A stretch of DNA of 64,000 nucleotides from Verrucomicrobiaceae bacterium UBA2429 (GTDB lineage Bacteria > Verrucomicrobiota > Verrucomicrobiia > Verrucomicrobiales > Verrucomicrobiaceae). The translations under genes and the position numbers were made by a program. The notes beneath the pieces were generated by a model that was not told where the DNA came from, made no database searches, and saw nothing but the letters and a program-made list of their open reading frames with translations. Below, one piece after another: positions 9,213-14,458 of the stretch; the stretch's first letter is position 1; each line of letters begins with the position of its first letter. The stretch is from positions 12,404 through 76,403 of the forward strand of contig DDQZ01000075.1 in assembly GCA_002343505.1 (NCBI GenBank), read 5' to 3'.

Positions 9213-10334
9213 ATGAGAAAGAATCCCGTGGACCAATCGCGTCTGGCCGCCCAGGTCATCCTGAATGTGCGCAGCGGAAGCGCCATCTCCAGGCGCGGGC
9301 TGGCGGAGGCGCTGGGCGTGTCACCTTCCACCACAGGCTTATATGTTGACGAACTGGTCGAGGCTGGATTGCTCCGCGAGAACGGACTGGAGCAGGGAAA
9401 GATGGGACGCCCGAAACGCCGGCTGAGCACGGTGCCGGGAGCGGGTTGGTTTGCGGGTGTCGAATTCCACGCCGGGCGCGTGCAGGCGGCGCGGGTGGAT
9501 TTTTCGGGCCGCCTGATCCATTCGCAGAGCTTTGCGCTGCCGGCGAATCCAACTACCCGGACGGTGATGGAGCAGTTGCGCGAGGCGGTGGCATGGCTCG
9601 CAGGCCGGTCGCCTGGGCGGATGCTGGCCATCGGTGTCGGCGCGCCGGGAGTGGTGGATCCGAAAAATGGAACGGGTCTGCATTATTCGTTCATCGAAGA
9701 CTGGCGGGATGTGCCTGTGGTGGAGGAGCTGGGGTTCGAATTCGGCGTGCGGGTGACGCTTGAGAACAATCTGCGCGTCATCGCCCTTGCTGAGCGCTGG
9801 TTCGGTGACGGTGGAGGACTCGCCAATTACATCGTGCTAGGCCCGCGCCGGGGCTTTGGCGTTGCCATTGTGAATGAAGGACAGCTTCTCGGCGGCGCTC
9901 ACCAAGCCGCTGGCGAGGTGGGAAACTGGTGGTGGCCCTCTGGAGGCGCAATGCGCGAGATGCATGATGAACTCTCAGCCCCGGCCGTCTGGCGGCGTCT
10001 TGCCGGCGCGGCTGAAACTGAAAAATTGCCCGCAGACCTGCACCAAGCTCTGGCCTTGGTGGCTCGAAACTCCGCGCGCGAGGAAGTGGTGCGCGACTTC
10101 GCCAAAGTCACCGGCTGGCTGCAACTGCTGCTCGACACGGAAGCCTTCATTCTCCACGGCCCGCTCACCGCGCTCGGCGATTCCTTCTGGAATGAAGTTT
10201 CCGAGGAGACCGCCAGGCTCATGCCAAGACTGGCGGCCCGCCAGCCCAGGATCACTTGCTCTTCGCTCACCGACAACGCGGGCGCGCTCGGCGCCGCCAG
10301 CCTGGCCATGGAGGCCTGGCAGCCTTCCAGTTAG
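9213..10334 (+). CDS. ROK-family transcriptional regulator
   Basis: A 373-residue NagC/XylR-type regulator. The N terminus (residues about 8-65) is a winged helix-turn-helix, with ISRRGLAEALGVSPSTTGLYV as the recognition region, and the rest is a ROK sugar-kinase-like fold (IGVGAPGVVDPKNG, then a GEVGNWWW segment where kinases carry the zinc motif). The typical CxCGxxGC zinc cluster is absent, as in some regulator-only members. It probably senses a sugar or sugar phosphate; no sugar operon is adjacent, so the target is unknown. Its last bases overlap the convergent methyltransferase gene by 4. Confidence 0.85.
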   Translation: MRKNPVDQSRLAAQVILNVRSGSAISRRGLAEALGVSPSTTGLYVDELVEAGLLRENGLEQGKMGRPKRRLSTVPGAGWFAGVEFHAGRVQAARVDFSGRLIHSQSFALPANPTTRTVMEQLREAVAWLAGRSPGRMLAIGVGAPGVVDPKNGTGLHYSFIEDWRDVPVVEELGFEFGVRVTLENNLRVIALAERWFGDGGGLANYIVLGPRRGFGVAIVNEGQLLGGAHQAAGEVGNWWWPSGGAMREMHDELSAPAVWRRLAGAAETEKLPADLHQALALVARNSAREEVVRDFAKVTGWLQLLLDTEAFILHGPLTALGDSFWNEVSEETARLMPRLAARQPRITCSSLTDNAGALGAASLAMEAWQPSS

Positions 10335-11074
10335 GTCAGCCGCCGCCAGCGCATGCCCAGCGCCACGCTCCATTGGTACTTGCGCGCATGCTCGCGGATG
10401 AGAAATGGCATGTCCTTCTCAAGCTCCAGCGTGAAGCATGCGCTGAGCCGGTCCTTCAACCAATCCCGCGTGGACCCTGCGGGCCAGTTCGCGGCGGGTG
10501 TGAACTCCTCCAGCCAGGTGCATGGAGTGGCTAACAAAAGCTGTCCTCCTGGCCTGACCAAATCAGGCAGCCTTTCAAGAAGCCTCGCAGGGTCGCTCAG
10601 CCGGCACAGCAGATTTGCCGCGTGAACTATGTCAAACCCTCCCAAACCCGCGCGCAGGCTCATCGCATCGCCCTGCTCGAAAGCTGTCGCCTCCACCCTG
10701 GCGCCCTCTGGCAAAGACGCGCGCAGCAACGTGCTCGCCCGTCCTTCATCGAGCCGTTCATAATCCAGGCAGCCTTCATGTGCCAGAGTCCGGGCCGCAC
10801 CCACAAAACTGAGGGAGTAATCCAGGCCAATCACTTCGGTAGCGAAGCGCGTCAGCTCAAATGACGAGCGCCCCACCGCGCAGCCAAGGTCCAGCGCGCG
10901 CGCGCCCGGCGGCAAAGCGTCCTTGTCCAGCAGCTCATGCACCGTGCGCCGCGCGAAGTTCAGCGCCTCATGCGGCCCGCGCTCCCAAGGCAGCACCTCT
11001 TTCGCCGCGCCATAGTGAAAGAGCAGGTATTCATCGAGAAGGCGGCGAGTCTCATAAATGTTCATGGAAGCCAT
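10331..11074 (-). CDS. putative 4-mercaptohistidine N1-methyltransferase (OvoA C-terminal type)
   Basis: A 247-residue SAM-dependent methyltransferase. It matches the C-terminal domain of OvoA, the ovothiol enzyme: it opens with YETRRLLDEYLLFHYG, has the SAM-binding ALDLGCAVGRSSFEL, and AANLLCRLSDPARLLERLP plus TWLEEFTP later. In full OvoA this domain follows a DinB/sulfoxide-synthase half that makes 5-sulfanylhistidine; here the methyltransferase stands alone, so any sulfoxide synthase would have to be encoded elsewhere. ATG codons at 11074 and 11065 are both reasonable starts; a longer frame from a TTG at 11092 is less likely. It is convergent with the ROK gene. Confidence 0.75.
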   Translation of the reverse strand: MASMNIYETRRLLDEYLLFHYGAAKEVLPWERGPHEALNFARRTVHELLDKDALPPGARALDLGCAVGRSSFELTRFATEVIGLDYSLSFVGAARTLAHEGCLDYERLDEGRASTLLRASLPEGARVEATAFEQGDAMSLRAGLGGFDIVHAANLLCRLSDPARLLERLPDLVRPGGQLLLATPCTWLEEFTPAANWPAGSTRDWLKDRLSACFTLELEKDMPFLIREHARKYQWSVALGMRWRRLT

Positions 11075-11291
11075 GGGTGGAGAAAGAGTCAAGCGCGCAG
11101 TTTGGCAAGCGGCTTCCTCATTTTGGCGCGCAAGTACTGCTGCGGGAGAAGAATTTTTCAGGCCGGTTCAGCCATCAGAAGGATGCTCTAGGAGTGATGT
11201 TCTCATCGCAAACACCCGCCGATAAAAAAATCTATTATTTTTTGTTGACGCCTCAAAGAAGTGTGGCAGCTTCTCGTTACCTTCAAAAGTC

Positions 11292-11444
11292 ATGAACTCT
11301 TATCGCACATCACATCAGACCATCGCGGCGCTCGCAGAGCGTCTTGGGGTGGCTCCATGTGCGGAGTTTACCGGCACGGTCCCGAGTTTGGTGGGACGCG
11401 ATTGGAGAAACCCCAAATCCGGAGGTCAACGAGCAGGACACTAA
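11292..11444 (+). CDS. small ORF (50 residues) ahead of the tRNA island
   Basis: A 50-codon frame from an ATG at 11292 to a TAA at 11442-11444. It encodes a basic peptide starting MNSYRTSHQTIAALAERLGV, which is weakly helix-turn-helix-like, and ends GGQRAGH. A clear intrinsic terminator follows 40 bases later, so the transcript would be short and self-contained. I do not recognise a family. It may be a real microprotein, or the segment may instead be a small RNA; the terminator is the firmer evidence. Confidence 0.35.
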   Translation: MNSYRTSHQTIAALAERLGVAPCAEFTGTVPSLVGRDWRNPKSGGQRAGH

Positions 11445-11482
11445 AGTCCACTGGCGCACACACAGCCCTTTTAGCTTTTCCC

Positions 11483-11527
11483 AGCCCTGCTCGCACCTAC
11501 CAAAGGCGGCAGGGCTTTTTGTTTTTT
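11483..11527 (+). terminator. intrinsic terminator
   Basis: An 8-bp stem (AGCCCTGC at 11483-11490 and GCAGGGCT at 11509-11516, 18-base loop) is followed by a T-rich tail (TTTTTGTTTTTT). It closes the short transcription unit containing the 50-codon ORF. Confidence 0.75.
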
Positions 11528-11602
11528 CAAACTCAACCCCGTTTTCATTTCCACCCAGATTGAATTTCACAACCTAGACGGTTGATCCCCCATCACAGAA
11601 AA

Positions 11603-11632
11603 CCCCGGCATCCGTTGACGCGGATGCCGGGG
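11603..11632. repeat. 12-bp perfect hairpin
   Basis: Perfect inverted repeat CCCCGGCATCCG / CGGATGCCGGGG around a 6-base loop at the left edge of the tRNA island. There is no T tail. Confidence 0.7.
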
Positions 11633-11909
11633 CGGCGGCCAAGACCTGGCTGACTCCCGGAGGAGTCTTTTCAATGCATCCAAGACGAGACCTGACCACA
11701 GGTCCGGCATCCTCCAGGGAAGTCAAGTTCGAGTCGCCATTCACGAGTAGGATTTCCTAAGCACTGAGTGCGGAAATCCAGGGAATCACCGCGCTCCATT
11801 TGACATGTCCAGAGGCTTCCCAGGAGGTGTGCCGCAAACACCGAAACATCCGCCGTGAAACATCCCGCGGGTGCGACGCCAGCGATGAGCCCACGCTCAT
11901 CCCGCGCGT

Positions 11910-11932
11910 GGCAGCGGTGTTCGTTCTTTTGT
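11910..11932 (-). repeat. 23-nt island repeat, copy 1 (inverted)
   Basis: On the minus strand this reads ACAAAAGAACGAACACCGCT followed by GCC, identical over 23 bases to 18570-18592 on the plus strand and over 18 bases to the copy at 20240. Copies 1 and 2 are in opposite orientation and enclose the tRNA array, the RNA ligase and the RlaP gene. Confidence 0.8.
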
Positions 11933-11962
11933 GGCGGGTCATCCGGGAAACCGGGTGGCCGG

Positions 11963-12061
11963 CCATGAAAGGGCGCAGAGAGCTGGTGCAGTTGGAACGG
12001 GTCGGACGGGTTTGGGAGAAGCCGCCGAATGTGGATGACCAGCCTCTGCGCCCTTTCATGG
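11963..12061. repeat. 24-bp long-stem palindrome
   Basis: Bases 11963-11987 pair with 12038-12061 almost perfectly (one extra base on the left arm; outer part CCATGAAAGGGCGCAGAG), with a 50-base interior. It resembles a folded RNA or a palindromic mobile sequence. Confidence 0.7.
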
Positions 12062-12083
12062 CTGGATACAACCAGACACAGAA

Positions 12084-12158
12084 ACGGCGGTGGCAGACAA
12101 GCAATGCGCAGGACTCCAAACCCTGGAAATGTGGGGGCAGTACCCACCCGCCGTGCCA
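12084..12158 (+). tRNA. tRNA-Trp (CCA)
   Basis: Complete cloverleaf with encoded CCA. Acceptor ACGGCGG/CCGCCGT with G73; anticodon loop CTCCAAA; A31-C39 mismatch in the anticodon stem. The T loop is GGCAGTA, so T54 and U55 are both replaced by G; C56 is kept. First recognisable tRNA of the array. Confidence 0.85.
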
Positions 12159-12206
12159 TTTTCATAGAGTGGTGCAGCCGTCCTCGACTGCCTTCGAACA
12201 CAGAAC

Positions 12207-12293
12207 GCGGCGGTAGCCCGCTGAAGAGGCGGACTGGTCTGTAAAACCAGCGCTCATCAAGCCGGCACGGAGCATTACCGTGACGCCGCACCA
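12207..12293 (+). tRNA. tRNA-Tyr (GTA)
   Basis: Class II tRNA with a 15-base variable arm. Perfect anticodon stem CTGGT/ACCAG with loop CTGTAAA; T stem CACGG/CCGTG with loop AGCATTA (G55). Acceptor GCGGCGG pairs with ACGCCGC except for G7-A66. CCA is encoded. The 48 bases between this gene and tRNA-Trp hold nothing recognisable. Confidence 0.8.
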
Positions 12294-12302
12294 TTTTCCA
12301 AA

Positions 12303-12375
12303 TGCAGGGAGAGCCAGTGCTCTGCCCGGTCTCATAAGCCGGGCTTGGTGGGTGCAACTCCCATCCCTGCGCCCA
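12303..12375 (+). tRNA. tRNA-Met/Ile2 (CAT), compact D arm
   Basis: Anticodon loop CTCATAA on stem CCGGT/GCCGG; T loop TGCAACT (G55); T1-G72 wobble; CCA encoded. The D arm is unusual: AGAGC/GCTCT closes a 4-base CAGT loop and leaves almost no linker to the acceptor stem. A CAT anticodon could be elongator Met, initiator, or lysidine-modified Ile2. The anticodon stem lacks the three consecutive G:C pairs of an initiator. Confidence 0.7.
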
Positions 12376-12380
12376 TTTCA

Positions 12381-12458
12381 GGTCCGTTAGCTCAGTCCAG
12401 CCAGAGCGCCCGCTTGTCGAGCGGTGGGACGCGGGAGCAAAGCCCGCACGGACCGCCA
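12381..12458 (+). tRNA. tRNA-Asp (GTC)
   Basis: Full cloverleaf: acceptor GGTCCGT/ACGGACC, G73 and CCA; D stem GCTC/GAGC; anticodon loop TTGTCGA; T stem GCGGG/CCCGC with loop AGCAAAG (G55). C27-T43 is a mismatch at the base of the anticodon stem. The D loop has CAGC where GG is expected. Confidence 0.88.
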
Positions 12459-12467
12459 GTTTTCAAA

Positions 12468-12543
12468 GGGCTCGTGGTGTCAGAAGGCAGCACGGCTGTT
12501 TTGCACACAGCAGGCGACGGAGCGTTACCGTCCGAGTCCACCA
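12468..12543 (+). tRNA. tRNA-Ala (TGC)
   Basis: Acceptor GGGCTCG/CGAGTCC retains the G3-U70 wobble that is the alanine identity element, with A73 and CCA. Anticodon stem GCTGT/ACAGC with the classical alanine loop TTTGCAC; T loop AGCGTTA (G55). The D loop (CAGAAGGCA) is ambiguous between AG and GG. Confidence 0.88.
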
Positions 12544-12552
12544 GTTTCAAAA

Positions 12553-12626
12553 TCCCCGGTGATCCAGCAGTAGGATGCCGCTCTGTTAAAGCGGACGCGC
12601 TGGTGCGACCCCAGCCCGGGGAGCCA
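12553..12626 (+). tRNA. tRNA-Asn (GTT)
   Basis: Perfect acceptor TCCCCGG/CCGGGGA, G73, CCA; D stem ATCC/GGAT with loop AGCAGTA; anticodon loop CTGTTAA on CCGCT/AGCGG; T loop TGCGACC (G55). Confidence 0.9.
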
Positions 12627-12640
12627 CTTCAACCCTAACC

Positions 12641-12720
12641 GCCCGCAAGGTGTAACGGAACTTTGCACACGCCGCTTCTAACGGTGGAGGTTCCAGGTTC
12701 AAATCCTGGTGCGGGCGCCA
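12641..12720 (+). tRNA. tRNA-Arg (TCT), normal T loop
   Basis: Acceptor GCCCGCA/TGCGGGC, G73, CCA; anticodon loop CTTCTAA; T stem CCAGG/CCTGG with the canonical loop TTCAAAT. The D loop AACGGAACTTT carries GG. This and tRNA-Glu are the only two in the array with a normal elbow. Confidence 0.92.
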
Positions 12721-12728
12721 TTTTCAAA

Positions 12729-12818
12729 GGAGCACGTCCGGCATAGACGAGGAAACGGTCTCGAAAACCGCTGCGCCGCTCATTGGCGTCCAGAGTGCGA
12801 TTCTCTGGTGCTCCGCCA
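12729..12818 (+). tRNA. tRNA-Ser (CGA)
   Basis: Class II tRNA with a long variable arm, as expected for Ser. Acceptor GGAGCAC/GTGCTCC, G73, CCA; anticodon loop CTCGAAA; T stem CAGAG/CTCTG with loop TGCGATT (G55). Confidence 0.88.
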
Positions 12819-12829
12819 CTTTATTTCAT

Positions 12830-12903
12830 CCCTCTGTAGCTCAACAGCAGAGCACTCGCCCGATAAGCGAGAGACCGTGGAGCGTCACCACGCCGAGGGA
12901 CCA
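12830..12903 (+). tRNA. tRNA-Ile (GAT) with C33
   Basis: D stem GCTC/GAGC with loop AACAGCA; anticodon stem CTCGC/GCGAG with loop CCGATAA, so the nearly universal U33 is C; T loop AGCGTCA (G55). The acceptor has one T6-C67 mismatch; A73 and CCA. Confidence 0.85.
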
Positions 12904-12914
12904 TTTCCAAAGAA

Positions 12915-12989
12915 CGCTGGATGGCTCAGACAGATGAGCGGCGGGTTGAAGACCCGCAGAGGTTGGCGCGCTACCAACTCCAGCGGCCA
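12915..12989 (+). tRNA. tRNA-Phe (GAA)
   Basis: Perfect acceptor CGCTGGA/TCCAGCG, G73, CCA; anticodon stem GCGGG/CCCGC with loop TTGAAGA; T stem GTTGG/CCAAC with loop CGCGCTA (C54, G55). The D loop AGACAGAT lacks GG. Confidence 0.88.
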
Positions 12990-12998
12990 TTTTTTCAC

Positions 12999-13073
12999 GC
13001 GGCATTGATGTAACAGCAAGCATGTCTGTCTTCCAAACAGAGCGTGCCGGGGCAGCACCGGCATGCCGCACCA
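12999..13073 (+). tRNA. tRNA-Gly (TCC)
   Basis: Acceptor GCGGCAT/ATGCCGC, A73, CCA; anticodon stem TCTGT/ACAGA with loop CTTCCAA; T stem GCCGG/CCGGC with loop GGCAGCA (G54, G55); D loop AACAGCAA. Confidence 0.9.
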
Positions 13074-13081
13074 TTTTCAAT

Positions 13082-13158
13082 GCTCTCAAAGTGTAAGAGC
13101 CATGCACGCCACTTTGCGAAGGTGGAAGTTCGAGGTGCAAGTCCTTGTGAGAGCGCCA
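13082..13158 (+). tRNA. tRNA-Arg (GCG)
   Basis: Acceptor GCTCTCA/TGAGAGC, G73, CCA; anticodon loop TTGCGAA on CCACT/GGTGG; T stem CGAGG/CCTTG with loop TGCAAGT (G55). D loop AAGAGCCAT has AG instead of GG. Confidence 0.87.
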
Positions 13159-13164
13159 TTTCAT

Positions 13165-13238
13165 GCGGTCATCGTTCAATAGCAGGACGCGGCCATGCCA
13201 ACGCTGCAACGCCGGTGCAAATCCGGCTGACCGCACCA
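13165..13238 (+). tRNA. tRNA-Gly (GCC)
   Basis: Acceptor GCGGTCA/TGACCGC, A73, CCA; D loop AATAGCA; anticodon loop ATGCCAA with a C31-C39 mismatch; T stem GCCGG/CCGGC with loop TGCAAAT (G55). Confidence 0.87.
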
Positions 13239-13245
13239 TTTTCAT

Positions 13246-13321
13246 GTCTTCGTGGCCGAAACAGAAAGGCACCTGTCTTGTAAACAGGCTCATGTGGGCG
13301 CGAATCCCACCGAAGGCTCCA
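13246..13321 (+). tRNA. tRNA-Thr (TGT)
   Basis: Acceptor GTCTTCG/CGAAGGC with T2-G71, T73, CCA; anticodon stem CCTGT/ACAGG with loop CTTGTAA; T stem GTGGG/CCCAC with loop CGCGAAT (C54, G55). Confidence 0.88.
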
Positions 13322-13330
13322 TTTTCACGC

Positions 13331-13405
13331 TCCCTTCATAGTGTAACAGCAGCATTCCTTGTTGTGAACGAGGCGGTGCCGGGGCGGAACCGGCTGAGGG
13401 AACCA
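13331..13405 (+). tRNA. tRNA-His (GTG) without the G-1:C73 signature
   Basis: Anticodon loop TTGTGAA on CCTTG/CGAGG; T stem GCCGG/CCGGC with loop GGCGGAA; D loop AACAGCA. The 5' acceptor strand seems to have a bulged T (TCCCTTCA against TGAGGGA), and the discriminator is A. The histidine-specific G-1:C73 pair is not visible. Confidence 0.82.
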
Positions 13406-13412
13406 TTTCAAT

Positions 13413-13488
13413 CGTGCGCACGGCGAAGTCGTCGAGCCAGTGGTTTGCAAGTCCACGCAACCCGGTGCGAGTCCGGGGCGCACGTCCA
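13413..13488 (+). tRNA. tRNA-Cys (GCA)
   Basis: Perfect acceptor CGTGCGC/GCGCACG with U73, the cysteine identity base, and CCA; anticodon loop TTGCAAG with a T31-T39 mismatch; T stem CCCGG/CCGGG with loop TGCGAGT (G55). Confidence 0.87.
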
Positions 13489-13498
13489 TTTTTTCAAT

Positions 13499-13574
13499 CG
13501 GATACGAGAGAGCCAGCGAACTCGCTTGCCTTGGAAGCAAGAGGCGCCCGGGGCAGCACCGGGGTATCCGACCA
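13499..13574 (+). tRNA. tRNA-Pro (TGG)
   Basis: Acceptor CGGATAC/GTATCCG with A73 and CCA; D stem GAG/CTC; anticodon stem CTTGC/GCAAG with loop CTTGGAA; T stem CCCGG/CCGGG with loop GGCAGCA (G54, G55). Confidence 0.9.
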
Positions 13575-13581
13575 TTTTCAC

Positions 13582-13656
13582 TGGTCCGTAGCTCAACAGC
13601 AGAGCACCAGGCTCATAACCTGGAGGGTGCTGGTGCAAATCCAGCCGGACCGACCA
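13582..13656 (+). tRNA. tRNA-Met/Ile2 (CAT)
   Basis: Acceptor TGGTCCG/CGGACCG with T1-G72, A73, CCA; D stem GCTC/GAGC with loop AACAGCA; anticodon stem CCAGG/CCTGG with loop CTCATAA; T stem GCTGG/CCAGC with loop TGCAAAT (G55). It lacks the GGG/CCC anticodon-stem signature of an initiator. Confidence 0.88.
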
Positions 13657-13659
13657 ATC

Positions 13660-13766
13660 AAGACGCGAAGAGCGAAGGGCATAGAGCAAAGAGTCCAAAC
13701 CAACGCTGAAGCACGCGTCAGTGCGAATTGGAACTCTTCGCTCTACGCCCTTTGCCCTCCGCCTCC
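13660..13766. repeat. inter-tRNA spacer with inverted copies of a short repeat
   Basis: The left half (AGAGCGAAGGGCATAGAGCA) and right half (near 13733-13760) are imperfect inverted copies of each other, and a third copy (CTCTACGCTCTTTGCCCTTC) lies at 14126-14145 in front of tRNA-Arg(TCG). The element breaks the otherwise tight tRNA spacing. Confidence 0.6.
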
Positions 13767-13768
13767 GT

Positions 13769-13843
13769 AGCCCTGTAGCTCAATGTGAGAGCATGCGCCT
13801 TTGAAGCGCACGGTTGATGGTGCGAGTCCATCCAGGGTTGCCA
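13769..13843 (+). tRNA. tRNA-Gln (TTG)
   Basis: Acceptor AGCCCTG/CAGGGTT with a G2-T71 wobble, G73, CCA; D stem GCTC/GAGC with loop AATGTGA; anticodon stem TGCGC/GCGCA with loop CTTTGAA; T stem GATGG/CCATC with loop TGCGAGT (G55). The D loop has neither AG nor GG. Confidence 0.88.
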
Positions 13844-13851
13844 TTTTTCAT

Positions 13852-13927
13852 GCCCGCGTAGTCCAACAGCAGAGACAACCGTCTCAGAAGCGGTCGAGTG
13901 CAGGTGCAACTCCTGCCGTGGGCACCA
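13852..13927 (+). tRNA. tRNA-Leu (CAG) with short variable arm
   Basis: Acceptor GCCCGCG/CGTGGGC, A73, CCA; D stem GTC/GAC with loop CAACAGCAGA; anticodon stem ACCGT/GCGGT with loop CTCAGAA; T stem GCAGG/CCTGC with loop TGCAACT (G55). The variable region is 5 bases (CGAGT), although bacterial Leu tRNAs are normally class II. Confidence 0.87.
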
Positions 13928-13934
13928 TTTCGAT

Positions 13935-14007
13935 GCTCCTGTAGCCCAAAGCAGAGGCCGCCGGCTTAAACCCGGTGTCAGTGTGAGTGCGATCCTCACC
14001 GGGAGCA
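13935..14007 (+). tRNA. tRNA-Leu (TAA), short variable arm, no encoded CCA
   Basis: Acceptor GCTCCTG/CGGGAGC, A73, followed by CGT instead of CCA. D stem GCC/GGC; anticodon stem GCCGG/CCGGT with loop CTTAAAC; 6-base variable region; T stem GTGAG/CTCAC with loop TGCGATC (G55). Confidence 0.85.
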
Positions 14008-14016
14008 CGTTCACGC

Positions 14017-14092
14017 GCCTGTGTAGTCCAACAGCAGAGACAGCCGCCTCAAAACCGGCGCAGTGCGAGTGCAACTCTCGCCACAGGCACCA
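14017..14092 (+). tRNA. tRNA-Leu (CAA) with short variable arm
   Basis: Acceptor GCCTGTG/CACAGGC, A73, CCA; D loop CAACAGCAGA on GTC/GAC; anticodon loop CTCAAAA with a C31-C39 mismatch; 5-base variable region; T stem GCGAG/CTCGC with loop TGCAACT (G55). Confidence 0.86.
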
Positions 14093-14161
14093 TTCATCGC
14101 GAAGGACGACCTGCAATGCACTCAGACTCTACGCTCTTTGCCCTTCGCTCTAAGCTTCCTC

Positions 14162-14237
14162 GCTCCCGTAGCTCAATGTATAGAGCGCCGCGCTTCGAAC
14201 GCGGAGGCTGGAGGCGAAAGTCCTTCCGGGAGCGCCA
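14162..14237 (+). tRNA. tRNA-Arg (TCG) with A56
   Basis: Acceptor GCTCCCG/CGGGAGC, G73, CCA; D stem GCTC/GAGC with loop AATGTATA; anticodon stem CCGCG/CGCGG with loop CTTCGAA; T stem GGAGG/CCTTC with loop CGAAAGT. C56 is A here, and the D loop lacks the partner G19. Confidence 0.87.
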
Positions 14238-14244
14238 CTTCAAC

Positions 14245-14296
14245 GTAGCACGAGTTTTCCAACTCGTGGCTGAACGAACTGGAAAGTTCGTTCTAC
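14245..14296. repeat. double-hairpin insert between tRNA-Arg and tRNA-Ser
   Basis: Two perfect hairpins, CACGAGTT/AACTCGTG (14249-14268) and GAACGAACT/AGTTCGTTC (14272-14293), sit side by side and are closed by GTAG/CTAC. It looks like a dispersed palindromic repeat inserted in the spacer. Confidence 0.7.
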
Positions 14297-14299
14297 AAA

Positions 14300-14393
14300 G
14301 GAACGTCAACCGGACCAGCGTGCCGGGACTTGTTGCTAACGAGATCGTGCCGCCACCGCGCGGCATGAGGAGCATGTCCTCGGCGTTCCGCCA
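14300..14393 (+). tRNA. tRNA-Ser (GCT)
   Basis: Class II tRNA with a long structured variable arm (GTGCCGC/GCGCGGCAT region). Acceptor GGAACGT/GCGTTCC, G73, CCA; D stem CCGG/CCGG; anticodon loop TTGCTAA; T stem TGAGG/CCTCG with loop AGCATGT (G55). Confidence 0.86.
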
Positions 14394-14406
14394 TTCTTTG
14401 CCGTGA

Positions 14407-14426
14407 CACAGACACTCCTGTCTGTG
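14407..14426. repeat. CAGACACTCCTGTCTG hairpin, copy 1
   Basis: Perfect 8-bp hairpin with loop CTCC (stem CACAGACA/TGTCTGTG) just upstream of the RNA ligase gene. The same 16-base core recurs at 15493-15508, directly after the ligase stop codon. Confidence 0.8.
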
Positions 14427-14458
14427 ATTCAGCGCCACACAAAAAACCACCCACAGCC

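Larger units (their letters stand above)
11640..12083. other. structured non-coding stretch left of the first recognisable tRNA
   Basis: No convincing protein gene is visible. The stretch holds several hairpins: GACCTG/CAGGTC near 11690, GGATTTCC/GGAAATCC near 11750, and a long near-perfect stem pairing 11963-11987 with 12038-12061 around a 50-base loop. A fragment resembling a T arm (GTTCGAGTCGCCATTC) near 11727 suggests decayed tRNAs. It could be a structured RNA, relics of tRNAs, or a dispersed palindrome; the sequence alone does not decide. Confidence 0.45.

Noticed and set aside
12159..12206. A possible extra tRNA between Trp and Tyr
   Set aside because: A GCCTTCGAACAC fragment resembles a T loop, but only 48 bases are present and no stems form.
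11671..14450. Several ORFs on both strands across the tRNA array (for example 11671-12357 and 13718-14116 on the minus strand)
   Set aside because: They run straight through well-folded tRNAs, have no start context and give peptide sequences typical of antisense tRNA translation.
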